From JBATTK01 sp049670505 (GTDB lineage Bacteria > Bacteroidota > Bacteroidia > Flavobacteriales > Flavobacteriaceae): a stretch of DNA of 64,000 bases. Below, piece after piece: positions 58,852 to 64,000 of the stretch; position 1 is the stretch's first letter; each line of letters begins with the position of its first letter. The DNA is taken from the NCBI GenBank assembly GCA_049670505.1, contig JBATTK010000013.1, forward strand, positions 1 through 64,000, written 5' to 3'. The notes beneath the pieces were generated by a model that was not told the origin of the DNA, searched no databases, and saw nothing but the letters and a program-made list of their open reading frames with translations. Position numbers and translations under genes: made by a program.

Positions 58852-59826
58852 TTATATTCCAATAACCACTTTTCCCCTTACTTTTCTTTCCATCATTTCT
58901 TCCAAAGCTTTTGGAACATCGGCCAAGGGATAAACGGCATGTATATGCGGTTTTAATTTCCCTTCCCCATACCATTGCATTAATTGTGCGGTATTCTGCA
59001 TATTCTTTTTAGGGGTTTTCATGGCAAAACTGCCCCAGAATACCCCAACGATCGCACATCCTTTGAGCAAGGGCAAGTTTAAAGGTATTTTAGGAATATC
59101 CCCGGCCGCAAAACCTACTACCAAATACCTTCCTTCCCAGGCCATTCCCCTTAGGGCCGCTTCGGAATAAGCACCCCCCACGGGATCATATACCACATCT
59201 GCCCCCTTGCCTCCACTGAGTTCCTTTATCCTTTCTTTTAAATTTTCTTCCGAGTAATTAATGAGTTCGTCCGCTCCATATTGCCTACATAGATCTAACT
59301 TCTCTTTTGTTGAAGCCGCGGCGATAACCCTTGCTCCCATTAGTTTTCCCAGTGCTACCGCCGCCAAGCCTACACCACCGGAAGCACCTAGGACCAAAAG
59401 GGTTTCCCCCTCCATTAAATTTCCACGATCTTTTAAGGCATGATAGGAGGTTCCATAGGCCATCATAAATGAAGCTGCCGTGGGAAAGTCCATTTGTGGA
59501 GGTTTTGGAAAACAGGCATTGCCCGGCACCAATACTTCTTCGGCAAAGCCCCCGTTCATCACAAAACCAAAAACGTCATCTCCCGGTTTTAAGTGGGCAA
59601 CCTCTTCACCTACTTCTTTTACTACACCGGCAATATCACTACCCGGTGTAAAAGGCAATTCCGGTTTAAATTGATATAGCCCTTGAATAATCAAGGTATC
59701 GGGGAAATTGACCCCACAAGCCTTTACCAAGACCAAAACTTCTTTGGCCTTAGGTCTCAACGCTTCTATTTCCTTTACTACTAGGCCCGATGGCGGTCCA
59801 AATTGTTCACAGACGATGGCTTTCAA
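58852..59826 (-). CDS. NADPH:quinone oxidoreductase-family MDR
   Basis: A 324-residue zinc-free MDR. Landmarks are ACGVNFPDTLIIQGLYQFKPELPFTPGSDIAGVV and the Rossmann GASGGVGLAAVALGKLMGARVIAAAST. It reduces enones or quinones using NADPH. It lies between the SDR and a second MDR, separated by 95 and 43 bases. Confidence 0.9.
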   Translation of the reverse strand: MKAIVCEQFGPPSGLVVKEIEALRPKAKEVLVLVKACGVNFPDTLIIQGLYQFKPELPFTPGSDIAGVVKEVGEEVAHLKPGDDVFGFVMNGGFAEEVLVPGNACFPKPPQMDFPTAASFMMAYGTSYHALKDRGNLMEGETLLVLGASGGVGLAAVALGKLMGARVIAAASTKEKLDLCRQYGADELINYSEENLKERIKELSGGKGADVVYDPVGGAYSEAALRGMAWEGRYLVVGFAAGDIPKIPLNLPLLKGCAIVGVFWGSFAMKTPKKNMQNTAQLMQWYGEGKLKPHIHAVYPLADVPKALEEMMERKVRGKVVIGI

Positions 59827-59869
59827 ATTGTATTCATTTTAAATGATTACACTTCCTTAAGGGAAGGAA

Positions 59870-60880
59870 TTAATTTTCTATAACTTTTAGCACTAATTTT
59901 CCCATTTTATCCCCCGTAAAAAGACGTTCAAAGGTTTGCTGGAAGTTTTCAATACCTTCATATATGTCCTCTTTGCTCTTAAGCTTTCCTTGCATCATCC
60001 ACATCCCCATTTCTTGGGCCGCTTTGCCATAATCCTTTGCATAATCCAAGACGACTATACCTTGCATACTTGCCCTATTGACCAATAAGGACAAATAATT
60101 CTTTGGTCCTTGCACATTCTCCTTATTGTTATATTGTGAAATAGCACCACAAATAATGACACGGGCATGCATTCTAAGTCGGGTCAGGGCAGCATCAAGG
60201 ATGTCTCCACCTACATTGTCAAAATACACATCTATACCTTTGGGGCATTCCCTTTTTAAGGCCGTAGCCAGATTTTCGGATTTATAATCTATGGCACCAT
60301 CAAAGCCCAATTCATCTACGATATACTTGCATTTGGCTTCACCTCCCGCAATACCGATTACCCTACATCCTTTGATCTTGGCGATCTGACCTACAATACT
60401 CCCTACCGCACCGGCGGCCCCCGAAATTAGGACGATATCGCCCTCTTTGATTTTTGCCTCTTGCAGAATGCCAAAATAAGCGGTCATTCCCGGCATTCCG
60501 AGCATACCTATATAGGTAGGCATAGGCACTAGATTGGGATCTACCTGATACCAATTTTCCCCCTTGGTGACTACATATTGCTGCACTCCGCCCCATCCGG
60601 TGAGACAATCGCCTACTTTAAATTTAGGGTGGTTGTTAGATTTAAGGACTATCCCTATGGACCCGGCACGCATTACTTCCCCGATCTGTACCGGGGGTAT
60701 ATATGACTTTTGGTCGTTCATCCAGCCCCGCATCGCGGGATCTAAGGAAATGTAATGATGCTGTATCAATACTTCCCCCACACCCGGTTCCGGAATTGCA
60801 TTGGATTCTAATTCCCAGGTATCGGCATCGGGCATACCTATAGGACGTTTCTTAAAAATAAGTTGTTTGTTCATATTCAT
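59870..60880 (-). CDS. NADP-dependent oxidoreductase (CurA/PTGR-like MDR)
   Basis: A 336-residue MDR; ATGs at 60880 and 60874 are both plausible, and upstream codons to 60928 do not look like family. The opening is KRPIGMPDADTWELE, followed by SLDPAMRGWMNDQKSYIPPVQIGEVMRAG. The Rossmann motif is ISGAAGAVGSIVGQIAKIKG. It matches enoyl- or alkenal-reducing MDRs (curcumin reductase and prostaglandin reductase kind). Confidence 0.92.
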   Translation of the reverse strand: MNMNKQLIFKKRPIGMPDADTWELESNAIPEPGVGEVLIQHHYISLDPAMRGWMNDQKSYIPPVQIGEVMRAGSIGIVLKSNNHPKFKVGDCLTGWGGVQQYVVTKGENWYQVDPNLVPMPTYIGMLGMPGMTAYFGILQEAKIKEGDIVLISGAAGAVGSIVGQIAKIKGCRVIGIAGGEAKCKYIVDELGFDGAIDYKSENLATALKRECPKGIDVYFDNVGGDILDAALTRLRMHARVIICGAISQYNNKENVQGPKNYLSLLVNRASMQGIVVLDYAKDYGKAAQEMGMWMMQGKLKSKEDIYEGIENFQQTFERLFTGDKMGKLVLKVIEN

Positions 60881-60998
60881 GTTCTTTTTAATATTTATTA
60901 TAGTATCGGCGGAAAATAATCCCTCCACCTCAAGGGTACTGTTGGGATGACAAAGATCAGAAATCAGTATTCGGAAATTAGAAACCTTGAACCCATAA

Positions 60999-61068
60999 CT
61001 CCTAACTCCTAACTCCTAACTCCTAACTCCTAACTCCTAACTCCTAACTCCTAACTCCTAACTCCTAA
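60999..61068. repeat. ten perfect copies of heptamer CTCCTAA
   Basis: CTCCTAA x10 over exactly 70 bases. Degenerate heptads continue to its left (from about 60,955). It lies between two minus-strand genes, 9 bases after the enoyl-CoA hydratase stop. Confidence 0.95.
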
Positions 61069-61077
61069 CCCAATAAG

Positions 61078-61842
61078 CTATTTTTTCTGAAGCTTATCTA
61101 CAAAAGCCTTCATTTTTTGACGAATTGGGGGAGACCACCATAAGCTTATGGCCTCTTCCAAATCTTTAGATCCATCCGTTTCCAAATTATCTAACCAGTT
61201 ACTGCGCAATTTCTGTTTGGTATTTCTAAAAATAGTTTCATCGGCACCCAAAAATCGTTTCATTTTCTGTTCCGCCGTGGGCAACACTTCCTCTAGAGGA
61301 ACTACTTCGTTCACCAAACCACATGCCAAGGCCTCTTGAACATTCAATAGCTTTCCATCCAAAATATACGAATGCGCACGACCCTTACCGATCCAAAAGG
61401 CATAAGCGTTCACCAAATTATTGGAAATCTGTATGTTCACTGCCACTTCGTTGAGTCCAATGGTATACTTCTCTCCGGCAGCCATAATCCGATAATCCGC
61501 CGCAATGGCCAATACACAAGCTCCTGCAGGCGCATAGCCCGTTATAGCGGCGACCAAGGGCTTTGGAAAAGTGGCCAATTGGATATGTAGGGACCCAAAA
61601 GCGGTGAAAAACGATTGGATCTGCCGTTCGTTATAGCCATAAAGTTCGATAACATCCAATCCGGCAGAGAAAAAATGGGGTATGCCCGCTAGAATAACAC
61701 CTTTTACGGATGCATCCTGCAGTAAATCCGTAAAAACCGCGCTAAGCTCATTAACCATTTGATGGTTGATGGCATTTACCTTACCCCTGTTCAGTTGAAC
61801 AATTGCGTAGTTTTCTTTTTTTGATAGTTGTATCGTATTCAT
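61078..61842 (-). CDS. enoyl-CoA hydratase/isomerase
   Basis: A 254-residue crotonase-fold protein. The first oxyanion region is GIPHFFSAGLDVIEL (A-G-L-D) and the second AAITGYAPAGACVLAIAADYRIM, where the catalytic Glu seen in typical hydratases is not obvious. So it may be an isomerase or hydrolase. Between two MDRs and an SDR. Confidence 0.87.
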   Translation of the reverse strand: MNTIQLSKKENYAIVQLNRGKVNAINHQMVNELSAVFTDLLQDASVKGVILAGIPHFFSAGLDVIELYGYNERQIQSFFTAFGSLHIQLATFPKPLVAAITGYAPAGACVLAIAADYRIMAAGEKYTIGLNEVAVNIQISNNLVNAYAFWIGKGRAHSYILDGKLLNVQEALACGLVNEVVPLEEVLPTAEQKMKRFLGADETIFRNTKQKLRSNWLDNLETDGSKDLEEAISLWWSPPIRQKMKAFVDKLQKK

Positions 61843-61949
61843 TTCTTCCTTTTATAGGGCGATGTCAAACATATTTTGCATTGTAGGTCTCTACTCCATT
61901 TCCACTTTGCTCAACGTGACACACTCGACCGGACAGTACTATTTTTTTT

Positions 61950-62705
61950 CTAAAGCGATGTCCCCCCGTCCAGGGTAATGGTCTGTCCTGTAATGAATTT
62001 GGTACTATCCGAGGCAAGCCAAACAATGGCCTCCGCTATTTCGTCCGCATTTCCATATCGCTTCATGGGAATGACACTTTTGAGCATATCGTCCATATCA
62101 GGCCTGGTACTTAATAGTTTATCCAACAAGGCGGATTCCGTATAGCCGGGGCAAACAGCATTAATGCGAATATTTTTGGTGGCGTATTCCAAAGCGGCGG
62201 ACTTGGTCATTCCCACGACGGCAAATTTACTGGCACTGTAGGACAAGTTGTTCAATGAGGCTTTTAGACCGGCAAGGGAAGCCACATTTACGATATTTCC
62301 ATAGCCCTGTAGCAACATCTGTTGCAATGCCAGTTTCATACAATAAAAAACCCCTGTTTGGTTTACCGCTATCACACTATCCCAATCCTCCAAGGTATAC
62401 TCCGCGGTCCGGGATAATTTTTTTGGGCCGATACCAGCGTTGTTCACCATTATATCCAACCGTCCAAATTGCTTTAAGGTTTCGTTCACTAAAGCGTCAA
62501 CTTCATCAAATTGGGCCACATTTGCCGGAATGACTACAGCAGTCCCTCCAGAGGCAATGATTTCTTCGGCTACTGACCGTGCCTTATTGACATCGATATC
62601 CGAAACTACCACCTTTGCTTTATAATCGGCAAAATGTTTCGCCGTAGCCGCTCCTATCCCCGAGCCTGCACCCGTAACGATTACTATTTTATCTTTTACT
62701 TTCAT
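61950..62705 (-). CDS. short-chain dehydrogenase (SDR)
   Basis: A 251-residue classical SDR. TGAGSGIGAATAKHF is the cofactor site; the NNAG is in DIMVNNAGIGPKKL, and the triad is in NVASLAGLKASLNNLSYSASKFA. It could act on 3-hydroxyacyl or alcohol substrates. It is the second SDR of the cluster. It lies 8 bases downstream of the DUF1330-like gene. Confidence 0.92.
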   Translation of the reverse strand: MKVKDKIVIVTGAGSGIGAATAKHFADYKAKVVVSDIDVNKARSVAEEIIASGGTAVVIPANVAQFDEVDALVNETLKQFGRLDIMVNNAGIGPKKLSRTAEYTLEDWDSVIAVNQTGVFYCMKLALQQMLLQGYGNIVNVASLAGLKASLNNLSYSASKFAVVGMTKSAALEYATKNIRINAVCPGYTESALLDKLLSTRPDMDDMLKSVIPMKRYGNADEIAEAIVWLASDSTKFITGQTITLDGGTSL

Positions 62706-62713
62706 CTAATTAT

Positions 62714-63097
62714 TTATTTACAAAAAATGATTCTTGAGTCGGACAAGGCCTGTTTCCTAATATGCCCCGGATACCCCTCCATTCGGATCAATTTTAAAAA
62801 ATCATTCTTGGTAGCATAGGTGACGATTAAAATTTCGTCCCAAAGCGTTTCGTCCGTAGGACCAATGATCATCAGTTTAGGCTTTCCCTTAAACGTAATA
62901 TTCGCCTTGATCTTTTGAAAAAAAGGAATGGCCTTTTCCATGTATTCCTTATAGATTTCCTTTCCCGTTCTCCCGGTAGTTTCGTCTATCTCCTTATACT
63001 TTAAATAGTTGACCATATGCAATGGACCATCATCCGAAAAAGAAGATAGTTCCTCTAAAGCTTGCCTATTAATGTCCGTGTGCAAAGTAGTACCCAT
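62714..63097 (-). CDS. DUF1330-like ferredoxin-fold protein
   Basis: A 127-residue protein: GPLHMVNYLKYKEIDETTGRTGKEIYKEYMEKAIPFF, then EILIVTYATKNDFLKLIRMEGYPGHIRKQALSDSRII. The YPGH-x-RK-x-ALSDSR tail fits DUF1330. The function is unknown. It directly abuts the phosphotransferase gene. Confidence 0.8.
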   Translation of the reverse strand: MGTTLHTDINRQALEELSSFSDDGPLHMVNYLKYKEIDETTGRTGKEIYKEYMEKAIPFFQKIKANITFKGKPKLMIIGPTDETLWDEILIVTYATKNDFLKLIRMEGYPGHIRKQALSDSRIIFCK

Positions 63098-64000
63098 TTA
63101 ATCGATTTTCGTGGTCTGAATAGCTTTTAAAGCGAGATTACAGCAGAGTTCGGCCGCCTTGTTCAATTGGGCAAAACGAGGATCGGAAGTGTATCCGTGT
63201 TTATATCTATAATAGATTTGTTGCGCGATGACCGCTATTTTAAAAAGTCCGTATGCATAATAAAAAACCAGATTATCGATGGTATTCCCGCTTTTTTGGG
63301 CATACAGCTCTACAATTTCACTTCTACCCGGATTTCCCTTAAATACAGTTGGTGACGGAATACCCTGCTTTACGAAATCATGATCACTGGCCATGGTCCA
63401 ATAGCCCAAGGAAGTACCCAGATCCATTAAAGGGTCCCCTAGGGTCGCCATTTCCCAATCCAAGATGGCAATGACCTCCTTCCAAGTGTTGTCCCTAAAA
63501 ACGACATTGTCATATTTATAATCGTTATGTATTAAACTATGTCGATAATGGCCAGGCTGATTTTCCTGCATCCACCGCATTACTTTTTGGGCGGCGGGAA
63601 CATCATCGGTAGCCGCTTTTAAGTATTGCTTGCCCCAGTTGGTCACTTGGCTTTCCACATAAGCTTCCGGCCTACCCAAATCCCCCAATCCCAACGCCTT
63701 ATAATCTACCTGATGTAACTCTACAAAGGTATTTAGCCAGGAATCGGCAACGGTTGGATATGCATGTTCAGGAATATCGATTTTTTGGGCTTCTTGGTAG
63801 CTTAAAATAATTCCCGCTACTTTTTCCATAAGGTAGAAAGGGGCACCGATTACTGTCTCGTCTTCGGTATAGGCGTACATTTTAGGAACCTTTGAAAAAC
63901 CTTTGCCAAGACCGCTTTGCACTTTGTATTCCCGTCCCATGTCGTGCCCTCTTTTAATGGCCCCAAAAGGTGGTCTGCGCAACACGTACTCTTTGTCCTC
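63098..64000 (-). CDS. phosphotransferase (APH/ACAD10-type), 5' end off window
   Basis: The frame is open to the window edge (EDKEYVLRRPPFGAIKRGHDM), so the start lies beyond 64000; a GTG at 63985 is not the start. The kinase-like core shows HSLIHNDYKYDNVVF and ILDWEMATLGDPLMDLGTSLGYW, the APH catalytic and metal loops (H-N-D and D-W-E). Such proteins are often fused to or beside acyl-CoA dehydrogenases. An acyl-CoA dehydrogenase may lie just outside the window. Confidence 0.9.
   Translation of the reverse strand, partial: EDKEYVLRRPPFGAIKRGHDMGREYKVQSGLGKGFSKVPKMYAYTEDETVIGAPFYLMEKVAGIILSYQEAQKIDIPEHAYPTVADSWLNTFVELHQVDYKALGLGDLGRPEAYVESQVTNWGKQYLKAATDDVPAAQKVMRWMQENQPGHYRHSLIHNDYKYDNVVFRDNTWKEVIAILDWEMATLGDPLMDLGTSLGYWTMASDHDFVKQGIPSPTVFKGNPGRSEIVELYAQKSGNTIDNLVFYYAYGLFKIAVIAQQIYYRYKHGYTSDPRFAQLNKAAELCCNLALKAIQTTKID

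Noticed and set aside
60999..61068. CRISPR array
   Set aside because: Units are 7 bp with no spacers and no cas genes; it is a simple tandem repeat.

Overview
The window looks like a chromosome segment of a marine Flavobacteriaceae bacterium (Bacteroidota), close to the Maribacter/Zobellia/Arenibacter kind. Signs are the Bacteroidota-type -7 boxes (TAnnTTTG), the small ribosomal block rpmB-rpmG-DUF4295 next to ftsY, a CarboxypepD-plug outer-membrane receptor, many lipoproteins with short lipoboxes, a flexirubin-free carotenoid operon, and the absence of Shine-Dalgarno sites. Placement below family level is inference.

Layout. 1-0.7 kb: 3' end of a DUF808 gene and tRNA-Leu(GAG). 0.7-4.1 kb: a D-amino-acid-dehydrogenase-like flavoprotein, then a DUF1080 lipoprotein and a Gfo/Idh/MocA oxidoreductase (3-keto-sugar chemistry). 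4.2-10.8 kb: carotenoid operon led by a MerR regulator with a CarH-type B12 photosensor signature, followed by crtI, crtB, crtZ, a second desaturase and a CruF-like hydratase, meeting a convergent crtA-like gene. 10.8-17.7 kb: two tandem TlpA-like thioredoxins (one lacking a catalytic Cys), aconitase, MoxR and two parvulin isomerases. 17.8-26.2 kb: accessory stretch of SRPBCC, serine hydrolase, ArsR, AraC, phosphoesterase and unknown secreted proteins; 20.4-22.4 kb is visibly more AT-rich. 26.4-28.4 kb: fasciclin protein divergent from an ECF sigma/RskA anti-sigma pair. 28.5-43.2 kb: rimO, lipoproteins, then the conserved ftsY-DUF4295-rpmG-rpmB-cinA-HPt-FAH-exonuclease run, an E2 acyltransferase, recR and a Na+/solute symporter. 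43.2-54.8 kb: CoA-binding protein, a large outer-membrane receptor, fabH, an ABC1 kinase, TetR, htpG and a second ECF sigma locus. 54.8-55.6 kb: a gene-free, repeat-filled spacer. 55.6-64 kb: ten co-directional genes of acyl-CoA/redox type ending in a haloalkane dehalogenase; the cluster runs off the window.

The most interesting material lies between genes. I see (i) a recurring ECF-type promoter, [TG]GTAAC-N17/18-GTC, in front of the 54 kb sigma gene, its divergent neighbour, the 44.5 kb receptor and an unannotated short transcript with its own terminator; (ii) a 19-nt box shared at 18 of 19 positions by two distant loci, each time just before a hairpin terminator; (iii) heptanucleotide tandem arrays (6 and 10 perfect copies) and degenerate heptads; and (iv) several palindromic or inverted-repeat elements. 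All assignments rest on reading the sequence and remembered family features; no search was run.
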